Below are positions 15,165 to 24,233 of a DNA stretch of 64,000 nt, in pieces; within the stretch, counting starts at the first letter, position 1, and the number at the start of each line of letters is the position of its first letter. The notes beneath the pieces were generated by a model, which was not told the DNA's origin, did no database searches, and saw only the letters and a list, made by a program, of their open reading frames with translations. Where the stretch lies: assembly GCF_001593385.1 (NCBI RefSeq), contig NZ_LUVZ01000001.1:310001-374000 (forward strand), written 5' to 3'. Position numbers and translations under genes: made by a program. Source of the DNA: Chryseobacterium cucumeris (GTDB lineage: Bacteria; Bacteroidota; Bacteroidia; Flavobacteriales; Weeksellaceae).

Positions 15165-16409
15165 ATGAATACTCCAAAATTTACAGATAAGAAATATTAC
15201 ATCATCCTGTCATTTGTTACGTCCTTATTCTTCTTCTGGGCCATTGCGCTTACCATGGGTGATGTACTGAATAAGCATTTTCAGAATGTCCTCCATATTT
15301 CGAAATCCAAATCTGGCTTGGTACAGCTTTCCATCTTCGGGGCTTATGCACTCATGGGGATTCCGGCGGGCCTTTTTATGAAAAGATTTGGTTATAAATT
15401 AGGCGTTATACTAGGGCTTTCGCTTTTCGCACTGGGAGCCTTTCTGTTCATTCCAGCCGCCGACACTTCCTCATTTAATTTTTTCAGACTAGCTCTTTTT
15501 GTCCTTGCGATGGGGATGGCAACCCTTGAAACAGTAGCCCATCCTTTTGTAGCAGCTCTTGGTGATGAAAGAACGAGTGATCAGAGGGTTAATTTTGCAC
15601 AGTCTTTTAATGGATTGGGAGCCATTATCGGTCCTTTGTTGGGAGGATATTTCATTTTCGGGACGCCTAATTCAGGATCAGGATCCCTGGATTCAGTTAA
15701 AAATCTTTATACATGGATTGGGATTGTCATTCTCGTGATTACCATAATTTTCAGCTTTATCAGAGTACCGGACCTTAAAGACCCTCATGCTGAAGATATC
15801 ATCACTTCAGACAATGAAAAAGGAGAAGACCAGTCTGTATCAGATCCGCACGCACCGCTCTACAAGCAGAGACATTTTATATTTGCCGTTATTGCCCAGT
15901 TCTTTAATATTGCCGCACAGGGCGGGACATGGGCCTATTTTATCAATTACGGGGTAGAAAAAATGCACCTTCCGGAGATACAGGCTTCTTATTATTTTTC
16001 TTTAAGTATGGCGATGATGATGATCGGAAGATTTATCGGGACTTTCCTGATGAGATTCATTGCTCCCAACAAACTGCTGGCTATTTTTACCGCATGTAAC
16101 ATCATTCTGTGCCTTATTATTTCCCAAAGTTTCGGATGGGTATCATTTATAAGCCTTATTTTGCTCAACCTGTTCCTGAGTGTAATGTATCCTACCATTT
16201 TCAGTCTTGGACTTAAAAGATTAGGGTCAAAAGTTCAGCAGGCTTCCTCATTTCTGGTTATGGCGATGTTTGGAGGTGCTGTTTTCCCTCCGATTATGGG
16301 TAGAATTGCAGAAAAAGACATTGCCCATGCCTATCTCCTTCCTATTCTCTGCTATGTCGTTATTTTATTATTTGCATTAAAATTCTACAAGCCCAAAACA
16401 CTTAAATAA
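15165..16409 (+). CDS. Sugar MFS transporter, FHS (FucP-like) family
   Basis: A 414-residue inner-membrane proton symporter with about 12 membrane segments and a hydrophilic central loop (residues ~205-235, rich in Asp/Glu and Ser). The opening FVTSLFFFWAIALTMGDVLNKHFQ is characteristic of the fucose-galactose-glucose (FHS) group, and the substrate-contacting regions are like FucP. It lies 11 bp after the kinase and 5 bp before the porin gene, forming the transport step of the operon. The exact sugar is not readable; fructose or a rare ketohexose fits the neighbouring enzymes. Confidence 0.9.
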   Translation: MNTPKFTDKKYYIILSFVTSLFFFWAIALTMGDVLNKHFQNVLHISKSKSGLVQLSIFGAYALMGIPAGLFMKRFGYKLGVILGLSLFALGAFLFIPAADTSSFNFFRLALFVLAMGMATLETVAHPFVAALGDERTSDQRVNFAQSFNGLGAIIGPLLGGYFIFGTPNSGSGSLDSVKNLYTWIGIVILVITIIFSFIRVPDLKDPHAEDIITSDNEKGEDQSVSDPHAPLYKQRHFIFAVIAQFFNIAAQGGTWAYFINYGVEKMHLPEIQASYYFSLSMAMMMIGRFIGTFLMRFIAPNKLLAIFTACNIILCLIISQSFGWVSFISLILLNLFLSVMYPTIFSLGLKRLGSKVQQASSFLVMAMFGGAVFPPIMGRIAEKDIAHAYLLPILCYVVILLFALKFYKPKTLK

Positions 16410-16414
16410 TCCCT

Positions 16415-17824
16415 ATGAAAACAAAGCTTTTATTAGCCTGGGGCATTTTACTTATATGCGCCGGAAGGGGAATTAATGCCCAGATCACAATAACCAACAA
16501 AAAATTTTCCTTTGGGACAACAGGAAGAATCGGAGCTGGTTATTCTCCAAATGCTGATGGCAAAACCGGGAGACAACTGAATCTGAACAATCAGGGATCT
16601 TTAGGAGGCAGAATGGATCAGGGAGATTACGTAGATTTCTTACCAGCCTTCCATTTTAGCCCTGTGGTGAACGGTGACAGTACAAAAAGTACAAAGATCG
16701 ATATGCAGGCAAGACTGAGCTTTTATTCAGGAGGAACTTTTCTGGGAAATGTAGACTCAAAATCCAATCAGGGGATGATTATTGCCTTGCCGGAAGCCTT
16801 TGTAGAAGCCAGAAATATTATGGGAAGTGACTGGGATGTCTGGGCAGGATCAAGATGGCTGAGATATGATGACATTCACATTGCAGATTACTTTTATTTT
16901 GATGACCATTCGGCAACCGGTTGGGGTGTAAGGCACAAAAACACACGATTTTCCATATTTTTCCCGGCGGCTATTGATACCGTGGCCAGCAACTCCACTC
17001 CTTATTCTTACACCAATGTGATCAGCGGATCAAAAAACCTGATCTACAGACAAAGAGAAGTTTTTGTCCTTGAGCAGACGCTGCCATTTAAAAATACAAA
17101 ACACAAGCTGAAACTGATGGCGGAATTTCATCATGTAGAAAAATCAGGAGAAAATTCTGTAGAGCAATACCCATCGGATCAGGGCTGGGTTTTTGGAGCT
17201 AAATTAAATACAGATATTGCAACTACAATTCCGGGTTCATTCAATCAGTTTTCTGTAAGATACGGGACCGGAATTGCCAATGGAGGTGATAATGGTAATA
17301 CACAGACCTGGCGAACCTACGGAGCTCCTGATGAGGTCGCAAAAACGTATAAAGGAGCTTACTCTTTTACGGTTGTTGAACATTTCCTCTGGAATATTTC
17401 AAACCGCTGGTCACTTAATCCCTATGCAGTTTTCACCAAAAGTAAGGGAGGATCAGCCAGTACTGATAAAGCGATGGACTATTATAACCGTGAAATTTTC
17501 AACAAAAAAACAGAGTTTAATACCGGTATAAGAGCGACCTATTATTTCAACAACTGGTTTCATATCCTTTCTGAGTTCCATTATGCCACCCGAAAAAACG
17601 GAACGCAGGATGCTGCATCGATGATGAAGCTGGTTTTAGCTCCTACCATCGTACCTACTGCGGAAAGAAGTGTATGGGCAAGACCCCACATCCGGTTGAT
17701 TGCAGAAGTGTCAAGGTATAATGATGAGGCGATGAACAGTCTTTACTCACCGTTTTTACAGCAGTCAGGAGCCCAAAGATTCGGGACTTATTTCGGAATA
17801 AGAACGGAATGGTGGATTTTTTAA
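16415..17824 (+). CDS. LamB-type carbohydrate porin
   Basis: A 469-residue outer-membrane beta-barrel protein. The signal peptide MKTKLLLAWGILLICAGRGINAQ is followed by alternating beta strands. Segments similar to maltoporin are DWDVWAGSRWLRYDDIHIADYFYFDD near residue 145, and the C-terminal pair SVWARPHIRLIAEVSRYND and FGIRTEWWIF, ending in an aromatic residue as OMP barrels do. It would let sugars diffuse across the outer membrane. LamB-type porins are less usual than SusC/SusD systems in Bacteroidetes. It lies between the MFS and epimerase genes, 5 and 19 bp away. Confidence 0.85.
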   Translation: MKTKLLLAWGILLICAGRGINAQITITNKKFSFGTTGRIGAGYSPNADGKTGRQLNLNNQGSLGGRMDQGDYVDFLPAFHFSPVVNGDSTKSTKIDMQARLSFYSGGTFLGNVDSKSNQGMIIALPEAFVEARNIMGSDWDVWAGSRWLRYDDIHIADYFYFDDHSATGWGVRHKNTRFSIFFPAAIDTVASNSTPYSYTNVISGSKNLIYRQREVFVLEQTLPFKNTKHKLKLMAEFHHVEKSGENSVEQYPSDQGWVFGAKLNTDIATTIPGSFNQFSVRYGTGIANGGDNGNTQTWRTYGAPDEVAKTYKGAYSFTVVEHFLWNISNRWSLNPYAVFTKSKGGSASTDKAMDYYNREIFNKKTEFNTGIRATYYFNNWFHILSEFHYATRKNGTQDAASMMKLVLAPTIVPTAERSVWARPHIRLIAEVSRYNDEAMNSLYSPFLQQSGAQRFGTYFGIRTEWWIF

Positions 17825-17843
17825 AATAAATAAAAAAAATATA

Positions 17844-18683
17844 ATGAATATAAAATTAGGGGCTTCCCTACTCTCCTGGATTACACCGTTATGGAATGCA
17901 GAATCAGGAAAATATGCAATAGAAAAAACCGCTCAGGCCGGGTTTGATCTGATTGAAATACTGTTACCCACATCAATGGATTTTGACGCTGTCACCGTAA
18001 AAAAACAATTGAAAGACAATCATCTGGAAGCAGTATGTTCGCTGAATCTTCCCAAAGATGCTCATATTGCGTTTGAGCCTGAAGCTGCGGAAAAGCTTAT
18101 CAAAAAAGCCATCGATAAAGTATATGAGTTGGAAACCCATCTTCTGGCTGGTGTCCTGCATGGCGGAATCGATGTTTTTACCGGAAAACCACTCACAGAA
18201 AACGAAAAAGAAATCATTGCTGATGTGTGGTGCAATGTGGCGGATTACGCCCAGGCCAAAAGTATAGATATCGCCATAGAACCTATTAACCGCTATGAAT
18301 CCTATGTCTGCAATACAGCAGAAAATGTACTTGAACTTATTAAGAAAACGGGCCGAAATAATCTCTTCCTTCACCTTGATACCTTCCATATGAATATCGA
18401 GGAAGATAATTTTTATGACCCGATTATCAAATCCGGAAAAATGCTGAAGCACGTTCATGTTACAGAGTCTCACCGGGGAATGCTTGGAGAGGGAACCATC
18501 AATTGGGAAGAATTTTTCTCTGCATTGAAAAAAATCAATTTTGAAGGGAATCTCGTTCTTGAAAATTTCAGTTCCTCAATTCCGGAAATGCAGGAAAAGG
18601 TTTCATTATGGCAGAAATCACCTTATGATGCTCAAACATTGGCAGAAGGAAGTCTTGCCTTTTTAAAGAAGCATCTCAGCTGA
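17844..18683 (+). CDS. Sugar phosphate isomerase/epimerase family, ketose 3-epimerase-like
   Basis: A 279-residue TIM-barrel (AP endonuclease 2-like) metal enzyme. Candidate metal ligands are the Glu of IAIEPINRYES near residue 150, the Asp of LFLHLDTFHMN near 180, the His of KHVHVTESHRG near 207 and the Glu of LVLENFSSS near 240, the E-D-H-E set of D-tagatose/D-psicose 3-epimerases. EPINRYE is a strong signature of that group. It closes the operon with a fructokinase-like enzyme and a sugar MFS, so it probably converts a rare ketohexose such as psicose, tagatose or sorbose to a sugar the kinase accepts. The exact substrate is not certain. Confidence 0.82.
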   Translation: MNIKLGASLLSWITPLWNAESGKYAIEKTAQAGFDLIEILLPTSMDFDAVTVKKQLKDNHLEAVCSLNLPKDAHIAFEPEAAEKLIKKAIDKVYELETHLLAGVLHGGIDVFTGKPLTENEKEIIADVWCNVADYAQAKSIDIAIEPINRYESYVCNTAENVLELIKKTGRNNLFLHLDTFHMNIEEDNFYDPIIKSGKMLKHVHVTESHRGMLGEGTINWEEFFSALKKINFEGNLVLENFSSSIPEMQEKVSLWQKSPYDAQTLAEGSLAFLKKHLS

Positions 18684-18718
18684 TAAAATTATCTGTTATA
18701 TTATTCTGAAACTTATGG

Positions 18719-18742
18719 AAAGCGGAGATTGTCCGCTTTTCA
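18719..18742 (+). terminator. Terminator of the ketohexose operon
   Basis: Stem AAAGCGGA / TCCGCTTT with a 5-nt loop and trailing T run, 35 bp past the epimerase stop. Its end touches the first LytTR-type box at 18739. Confidence 0.75.
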
Positions 18743-18807
18743 CCGATTGATTCTGCCCGTTCGCCGAAAATACCGATCGTTTTATAGGATTATGGCTGAC
18801 CTTTACA
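18739..18807 (+). promoter_or_regulatory. Double-box promoter of dps (candidate LytTR site)
   Basis: Box 1 TTCACCGAT (18739-18747) and box 2 TTCGCCGAA (18760-18768) start 21 bp apart. Exactly 32 bp after box 2 comes CTTTACA (18801-18807), the end of a -7-like GACCTTTA. The same arrangement occurs at 24132 and 24814. There is no TTG at -33, which fits an activator-dependent promoter. Confidence 0.75.
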
Positions 18808-18847
18808 TCAGAAAAAAGCAATAATGCTCAACTAAAATCTTATTATT

Positions 18848-19321
18848 ATGAAAACAAAAATCGGAATTACAGAAAAAAACACAGAAGCTGTTGCAGAACA
18901 ATTAGCAAAATTATTGGCAGATGAAACACTGCTTTACATTAAAACAAGAAATGCCCACTGGAACGTAACCGGAGATAACTTCCATGCCAATCACATTTTC
19001 TTTGAAGAACAATACAAACAACTGGATGAACTTATTGACAGCGTTGCAGAAAGAATGCGTAAAATCGGACATTATGCACCGGCCACGATGAAAATCTATC
19101 TGGAACTGACTCATTTAACGGAATACAGTGAAAGAACAAACGATGGTCTGGGATACATGAAGGATTTATTGAGTGATCATGAAAGCATTATCGAATTTCT
19201 CCGCGGAAATATCACTCCATTTGCAGAAAAGTATAAAGATTACGGTACCAGCGATTTTATTACAGGCCTGATGGAAACCCATGAAGAAATGGCCTGGATG
19301 ATCCGTTCCTATTTCAGATAA
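18848..19321 (+). CDS. dps: Dps-family ferritin-like DNA-protection protein
   Basis: A 157-residue four-helix-bundle protein that stores iron with H2O2 as oxidant and shields DNA under stress. The ferroxidase-site motifs are at residues ~32-70: YIKTRNAHWNVTGDNFHANH and FEEQYKQLDELIDSVAERMRKIG, giving the His, Asp and Glu ligands at the dimer interface. Length and sequence fit the Dps family. Its promoter carries the double-box element shared with two other genes of this island, and the next gene is a LytTR response regulator 54 bp downstream. Confidence 0.96.
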   Translation: MKTKIGITEKNTEAVAEQLAKLLADETLLYIKTRNAHWNVTGDNFHANHIFFEEQYKQLDELIDSVAERMRKIGHYAPATMKIYLELTHLTEYSERTNDGLGYMKDLLSDHESIIEFLRGNITPFAEKYKDYGTSDFITGLMETHEEMAWMIRSYFR

Positions 19322-19343
19322 CACAAAATAAAAAAGTTATAAT

Positions 19344-19351
19344 TATCTTTG
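19344..19351 (+). promoter_or_regulatory. -7 element before the LytTR regulator
   Basis: TATCTTTG matches TAnnTTTG and lies 24 bp before the ATG at 19376. No properly spaced TTG is seen. Confidence 0.5.
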
Positions 19352-19375
19352 TGTGAATCATAAACAACTATACCT

Positions 19376-20071
19376 ATGAAAGCCTTAATCGTGGATGATA
19401 ATGATATTGCAAGAACAACATTAGCACACCTCGCCAAACAGGTTCCGGATCTTTCCATCGTCAGCGAGTTTTCCAATGCTATAGAAGCTTATCATTATCT
19501 TCAGTCCAATTCCGTCGATCTGATATTTCTCGATATAGAAATGCCGGAAATGACAGGAATTGAGCTCACGAAAACGCTTTCCGGTAAAGAGACCATCATT
19601 ATTTTCACGACCTCGAAAAAAGAATATGCACTGGAAGCCTTTGAGCTTAATATTGCAGATTACCTTCTGAAGCCCATTATGCCGGTAAGATTTCTGCAGG
19701 CTGTAAGCAAGGCACAGACGATTCTTGAAAGCAGAAAAGAAAATGTTGAAATCACAAGGGATGAGTTTCTTTTTGTAAGGGATTCCAATATTACAAGGCG
19801 CCTAAAGCTGGATGATATTTTCTATGCAGAAGCTATGGGTGATTATGTAAAATTTTACACCAAGGAAAAGATGTTTGCCATTCACGGCAAAATGAAAACG
19901 GCTGAAGAACGTCTTCCCAAGGATCATTTTATAAGAGTTCACCGTTCCTATATTGTTTCAGTAGGCAAAATTGACACCCTGCAGGACGGCGGTATTATGA
20001 TCAATGGCAAATTCATTCCTGTGGCAGACGCATACAGAAAAGCTCTCAATACACGAATGAATGTCTTTTAG
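19376..20071 (+). CDS. LytTR-family response regulator
   Basis: A 231-residue two-component regulator. Residues 1-120 are a receiver domain with acidic pocket in LIVDDND, phospho-acceptor Asp53 in LIFLDIEMPE, the Thr/Ser of IFTTSKK and Lys of YLLKP. Residues 135-231 are a LytTR DNA-binding domain (FLFVRDSNITRRLKLDDIFYAEAMGDYVKFYT, then FIRVHRSYIVSVGKI). LytTR proteins bind pairs of ~9-bp direct repeats about two helical turns apart, and three promoters of this island have such pairs. The hybrid kinase gene 110 bp downstream is the natural partner. Confidence 0.95.
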   Translation: MKALIVDDNDIARTTLAHLAKQVPDLSIVSEFSNAIEAYHYLQSNSVDLIFLDIEMPEMTGIELTKTLSGKETIIIFTTSKKEYALEAFELNIADYLLKPIMPVRFLQAVSKAQTILESRKENVEITRDEFLFVRDSNITRRLKLDDIFYAEAMGDYVKFYTKEKMFAIHGKMKTAEERLPKDHFIRVHRSYIVSVGKIDTLQDGGIMINGKFIPVADAYRKALNTRMNVF

Positions 20072-20181
20072 CCGTTACAGGCAATCAAACATTTAAATTC
20101 GGCTTGATTTAAGCCCGTGAACAGTTCCGGGTCCATCTTGACTTTTTACCGGTATTTTATCTTAAAATCAGACCGTTAATT

Positions 20182-22389
20182 ATGAAAAACATATCTTCAG
20201 TAATGGATAACAAACGATTCAGCTATTTTATTATCCTGACATTTATTGCGGGCTCACTCCTATTGATAGCTGTTCAGCTCAATTCTGCAGGAAATACCAA
20301 AGCGCTGATTCAGAATAACAATACCTTGCTGAGCGAATTGCGTTCAAGCAATCATTTACGGGAGATTGACCGTGATATTCTTGGAGTGGAAAGCAGAATC
20401 AGGGCGTCTATTGCAACGAATGATACCACCCATCTTGAAGGCATTGACCAAAAAATCAGTCAGATTGAAAATTTCCTGGATTCTCTTTCCAAGGACAATG
20501 TAAATGCCGAGGAAGAAAAGCTGATTCACAGATTAAGCGTTCTTGCCATGGAAAAGAAAACAACCAAAGATAAACTCCTGCACCGTTATCTTTCTGTTGG
20601 AAACATGGATGATAATACCTCCATTGCCAATCCGCGTGCAAGAAAAATTTCTAATGAAATCACCAGCATCACGGCTAAAATATATGAAAGCAGAAAGCTG
20701 AATATGGTTGAACTCAGCCAGAAAAGTGAAGAAATGGGGCAAAAAGCAAGATTCTATGATATTTCTTTACTGATCTTACTGATTTTGAGCGGTTCTGTCG
20801 TTGGATATCACATTCTCAGACAGTTCAAACGCCAGAGGTTACTTATAAGCGAACTTGATATTGCCGAGAAAAAAGCGTTGGTAGCAGCACAGACCAAAGA
20901 AAATTTCCTTGCCAATATGAGCCACGAAATCAGAACTCCTTTAAGCGGAATTCTCGGGTTTACCAATCTGCTGCAAAAACGCCCACTGGATGAAACCTCA
21001 GCAGAATTTGTCTCTTCCATACAGCGTTCCGGAGAAAACCTGATGGCGATCATCAATGACATTCTGGATTTATCTAAAATAGAAGCCGGGATGATGCGCA
21101 TTACCCCTGGAATTTTCAGCATTAACGGTCTCGTTAATTCCGTAGAAACATTTTTTACAGAACGGGCCAAAGAAAAAGGACTTACCATTTCCAGTACGAT
21201 TGATCCTTCAATTCCTGACACATTGGTGGGAGATGCCACAAGACTGACGCAGATTTTAGTGAACCTGATCGGAAATGCCATAAAATTTACTCATCAGGGA
21301 AATATTTCTGTTGAAATCTACAGTAAACAGCAAACAGAGAACGAAGCTGTTCTGGGATTTAAAATTTCAGATACGGGAATAGGAATTGACAAAGAAAAGC
21401 TTACTGAAATATTCGAAAGATTCAATCAGGGAGAAGATTCAACGACAAGAAATTACGGTGGAACAGGATTAGGTTTATCCATAGTGAAAAGCCTAATTGT
21501 ACTGCAAAACGGAAACATCGAAGTAAGCAGTGAACAAGGCAAAGGAACTACATTTCATTTCTATATTCCTTACGGAATTGCTGAGGAACAGCTTACTGTC
21601 ATTCCAGCTGTTGATCCCCACTATTTTAAAGATAAGTCCAATACGCCCCTGAAAGTATTGGTGGTTGATGATAATGTGATCAATCAAAGCCTGATGAAAC
21701 ATTTGCTCTCCCAGTGGAATATTGATTTTCATATTGCATCGAATGGTCTTGAAGGAGTAAGCTATCTCAAAAGCAATGCATGCGATCTGGTTTTAATGGA
21801 TATACAGATGCCGCAGATGGACGGCTATGCTGCCACCCAGAAAATACGGGAAGAACTCAGACTGGATATTCCGATCATCGCAATGACCGCCCATGCGCTG
21901 GCAGGAGAAAGAGAAAGATGCCTGAGCCGTGGGATGAACGAATATATTCCTAAGCCTGTCAATGAAGAAGAGTTGTTTATGCTGATTTCGAAACTAGGGT
22001 TTAAAGAAAATAATAAAAACGAAAAGAAAACCGAAAATCCATCATCTGACTATCAGTATATTGATCTCACTTATATGCACACGGTAAGCGGCGGTGACAA
22101 AAGCTTCGAACAAATGGTCACTCAACAGTTTATTGAGAATATTCCCAATCATCTACAGAAATTGACAACAGCTTATGAAAACCGGGATTTTTCAGGGATG
22201 AAACTGTGGGCTCATGATCTGAAATCCAGCATTGCCATCATGGGATTACATCCTCTGTTAAAGGAAAGACTTGATATTCTTGAAACAGCATCAGCAGAAA
22301 ATACTGATCTGCAAAAAATACTGACAGAAGTACAGAAAGTTCTGGCAGAAGCAGTTTCCGAAGCTGAAGCATTCTCAAAAACAATTTAA
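20182..22389 (+). CDS. Hybrid sensor histidine kinase with receiver and HPt domains
   Basis: A 735-residue inner-membrane phosphorelay kinase. Membrane segments at about residues 13-33 and 191-212 enclose a ~155-residue helical extracytoplasmic domain, CHASE3-like in size. The dimerisation/phospho-acceptor site is His248 in NMSHEIRTP, then an HATPase domain (NLIGNAIKFTH, DTGIGIDKEK, GGTGLGLSIVK), a receiver domain from ~489 with Asp540 in LVLMDIQMP, and an HPt domain with His678 in WAHDLKSS. The presence of an HPt tail suggests His-Asp-His transfer and then delivery to the LytTR regulator encoded just upstream. The signal is unknown; the neighbours point to redox or electrophile stress. Confidence 0.95.
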   Translation: MKNISSVMDNKRFSYFIILTFIAGSLLLIAVQLNSAGNTKALIQNNNTLLSELRSSNHLREIDRDILGVESRIRASIATNDTTHLEGIDQKISQIENFLDSLSKDNVNAEEEKLIHRLSVLAMEKKTTKDKLLHRYLSVGNMDDNTSIANPRARKISNEITSITAKIYESRKLNMVELSQKSEEMGQKARFYDISLLILLILSGSVVGYHILRQFKRQRLLISELDIAEKKALVAAQTKENFLANMSHEIRTPLSGILGFTNLLQKRPLDETSAEFVSSIQRSGENLMAIINDILDLSKIEAGMMRITPGIFSINGLVNSVETFFTERAKEKGLTISSTIDPSIPDTLVGDATRLTQILVNLIGNAIKFTHQGNISVEIYSKQQTENEAVLGFKISDTGIGIDKEKLTEIFERFNQGEDSTTRNYGGTGLGLSIVKSLIVLQNGNIEVSSEQGKGTTFHFYIPYGIAEEQLTVIPAVDPHYFKDKSNTPLKVLVVDDNVINQSLMKHLLSQWNIDFHIASNGLEGVSYLKSNACDLVLMDIQMPQMDGYAATQKIREELRLDIPIIAMTAHALAGERERCLSRGMNEYIPKPVNEEELFMLISKLGFKENNKNEKKTENPSSDYQYIDLTYMHTVSGGDKSFEQMVTQQFIENIPNHLQKLTTAYENRDFSGMKLWAHDLKSSIAIMGLHPLLKERLDILETASAENTDLQKILTEVQKVLAEAVSEAEAFSKTI

Positions 22390-22401
22390 AAATAAGAAAA
22401 A

Positions 22402-23460
22402 ATGAATTTATTTTCACCCATACACATTCGCAGTCTTACCTTAAAGAACAGGATTGCACTATCTCCTATGCAGCAATACAGCGCTAAAAACGGAGTTCCC
22501 GGCAACTGGCATCTCGTTCACCTTGGAAGCAGGGCTGTTGGCGGTGCAGGATTGATTCTTACCGAATGTACAGCCGTTTCAGAAGAAGGTCTGGCTACAT
22601 TATCCGATGTAGGAATCTGGAACGATGAACAGAAAAATGCCTGGAAAAACATCGTAAATTTTGTGCATGAACAGGATGCCAAAATAGGAATTCAACTCTG
22701 GCATGCAGGAGGAAAAGGCAGCCTGAAACATCCCAATGAAAGAATGAAACCTCTCACTCCGGAAGAAGGAGGCTGGAGGGTAAAATCATCTTCTGCCCAG
22801 GAATTCAACGGAGTTTTTGCTGAAGAACTCACCATTGATGAGATTCAGGAACTGAAGACTAAATTTGTTAAAGCAGCCCTTCATGCTCTTGAAGCAGGCT
22901 TTGATACCATTGAACTGCATGCAGCGCATGGTTACCTGTTCCATCAGTTTTATTCCGCAGTGATCAACAAAAGAAAGGATGAATATGGCGGAAGTTTTGA
23001 AAACAGGATCCGTTTCCTTGTAGAAACCGTTCAGGAAATCAGAAAAGCTATTCCTGCTGAGATGCCTCTTTTCGTAAGAATTTCCTCTACTGACTATATA
23101 GAATCGGAGGAAGCCTGGACTCTGGAAGACAGCATTAAACTTTCAAGGATCCTTAAAGAAAATGGTGTAGATTTCATTACTGCTTCCGGCGGCGGATTTA
23201 CCAATGTAAGCAAGGATAAGGTATTTCCCGGATATCAGGTTCCTTTTGCAAAAGCGATTAAAGAACAGACCGGGATTTTAACAGGAGCTGTTGGAATGAT
23301 TACGGAAGCAGAACAGGCTAATGATATTATTGTCAATGGAGATGCAGATCTGGTAATCATTGCCCGGGAACATCTGAGAGATCCTTATTTTGCTATTCAT
23401 TCTGCCAAGACATTAGGTATTGAAACAGAAATTCCGTGGCAGTATAAAAGAGCGTATTAA
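22402..23460 (+). CDS. NADH:flavin oxidoreductase, Old Yellow Enzyme family (YqjM-like)
   Basis: A 352-residue FMN-dependent ene-reductase with a TIM barrel. N-terminus LFSPIHIRSLTLKNRIALSPMQQYSA, substrate-site FDTIELHAAHGYLFHQFYSAVINKRKDEYGGSFENRIRF near residue 170, in which the H-A-A-H pair and the Y of GYL contact the FMN-bound substrate, and the C-terminal ITEAEQAND and ADLVIIAREHLRDPYF. The position after MQQYSA lacks the usual YqjM Cys in an SPMCxY context (Gln is seen), a difference from thiol-tuned members. It starts 12 bp after the kinase stop and is likely cotranscribed. Substrates of such enzymes are electrophilic alkenes and quinones. Confidence 0.92.
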   Translation: MNLFSPIHIRSLTLKNRIALSPMQQYSAKNGVPGNWHLVHLGSRAVGGAGLILTECTAVSEEGLATLSDVGIWNDEQKNAWKNIVNFVHEQDAKIGIQLWHAGGKGSLKHPNERMKPLTPEEGGWRVKSSSAQEFNGVFAEELTIDEIQELKTKFVKAALHALEAGFDTIELHAAHGYLFHQFYSAVINKRKDEYGGSFENRIRFLVETVQEIRKAIPAEMPLFVRISSTDYIESEEAWTLEDSIKLSRILKENGVDFITASGGGFTNVSKDKVFPGYQVPFAKAIKEQTGILTGAVGMITEAEQANDIIVNGDADLVIIAREHLRDPYFAIHSAKTLGIETEIPWQYKRAY

Positions 23461-23482
23461 ATTAACCCATAAAAAATCAGTT

Positions 23483-24034
23483 ATGGAAAATCAGGGTGCT
23501 TCAGTAGTCATTACCCATCATATTCTGGATGGAAAACAATCACAGTATGAAAAATGGCTGGACGAAATTATTCCTGTCACCAGGCATTCGGAAGGCTTTA
23601 TTGATCTTCAGATTGTTCGTCCTATTCCCGATCTGACTTTTGTATACACTGTCATTATCCGTTTTGATACGATTAATCATCTTAAAAGCTGGATGGAGTC
23701 GGATAACCGGAAAAAACTCATTGAGAAAGCCAATCCGCTGTTCAGAAAAAATGACCATTATCAGATCAGATCCGGGCTTGATTTTCTTTTTACGACAGAA
23801 AATGAAGGGAATAAAGTTCCGGTACGCTGGAAACAGTTTCTGGCAACCTGGTCCGCCATTTATCCGCTGTCTGTTCTTATTCCTGCTTTGATCATTCCTT
23901 TTTTAAGATTTTTATATATTCCACCCAATCATTATTCTGATGGATTCATCAATTCGGGTATCATTGTTTTTCTGATGGTATTTGTCGTCATGCCCAATTA
24001 TACGAGACTGATCAAAAAATGGCTGTATAAATAA
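23483..24034 (+). CDS. ABM-domain protein with two membrane segments
   Basis: A 183-residue protein with an N-terminal antibiotic-biosynthesis-monooxygenase fold (residues 8-105: ASVVITHHILDGKQSQYEKWLDEI, TRHSEGFIDLQIVRP, FVYTVIIRFDTINHLKSWMES), and two membrane helices at about 125-150 and 158-178. Homologues of this layout are common and uncharacterised; the ABM fold includes quinol and heme oxygenases. The start is the ATG at 23483 (MENQGAS); a longer frame from 23420 overlaps the upstream gene by 41 bp. A terminator follows at 24060, so it ends the kinase transcript. Role likely linked to the adjacent Old Yellow Enzyme. Confidence 0.82.
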   Translation: MENQGASVVITHHILDGKQSQYEKWLDEIIPVTRHSEGFIDLQIVRPIPDLTFVYTVIIRFDTINHLKSWMESDNRKKLIEKANPLFRKNDHYQIRSGLDFLFTTENEGNKVPVRWKQFLATWSAIYPLSVLIPALIIPFLRFLYIPPNHYSDGFINSGIIVFLMVFVVMPNYTRLIKKWLYK

Positions 24035-24059
24035 CCACATTTAAAAACTATCCTTTATC

Positions 24060-24088
24060 AATCACTGTAACCTACAGTGATTTTTTTG
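24060..24088 (+). terminator. Terminator after the ABM-domain gene
   Basis: Stem AATCACTGT / ACAGTGATT with a short loop and a seven-T tail. Confidence 0.88.
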
Positions 24089-24131
24089 TTTCAGGAGCGT
24101 TCCCTGTTATCGTTTGAACATCATCAGCTTA

Positions 24132-24200
24132 TTCAACGATTGTTTTCGCCTGTTGAGCGAACAGTAGGCAAAATTAAAACAACCGGTTTGTAGCTTTACA
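24132..24200 (+). promoter_or_regulatory. Double-box promoter of the 24234 gene (candidate LytTR site)
   Basis: Box 1 TTCAACGAT (24132-24140) and box 2 TTGAGCGAA (24153-24161) start 21 bp apart; CTTTACA (24194-24200), in TAGCTTTACA, begins 32 bp after box 2. The 12-bp spacer TGTTTTCGCCTG also resembles those of the other two copies. Confidence 0.8.
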
Positions 24201-24233
24201 TCATCAATAACATAAAAATCAAAATCAACAACT

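Noticed and set aside
17973..18473. 166-codon minus-strand ORF
   Set aside because: Antisense shadow of the ketose 3-epimerase gene, without promoter or plausible protein features.
20072..20181. Possible fourth double-box promoter before the histidine kinase
   Set aside because: Words such as TTCGG and GTGAACAG are present but the 21-bp and 32-bp distances and the CTTTACA end are missing.
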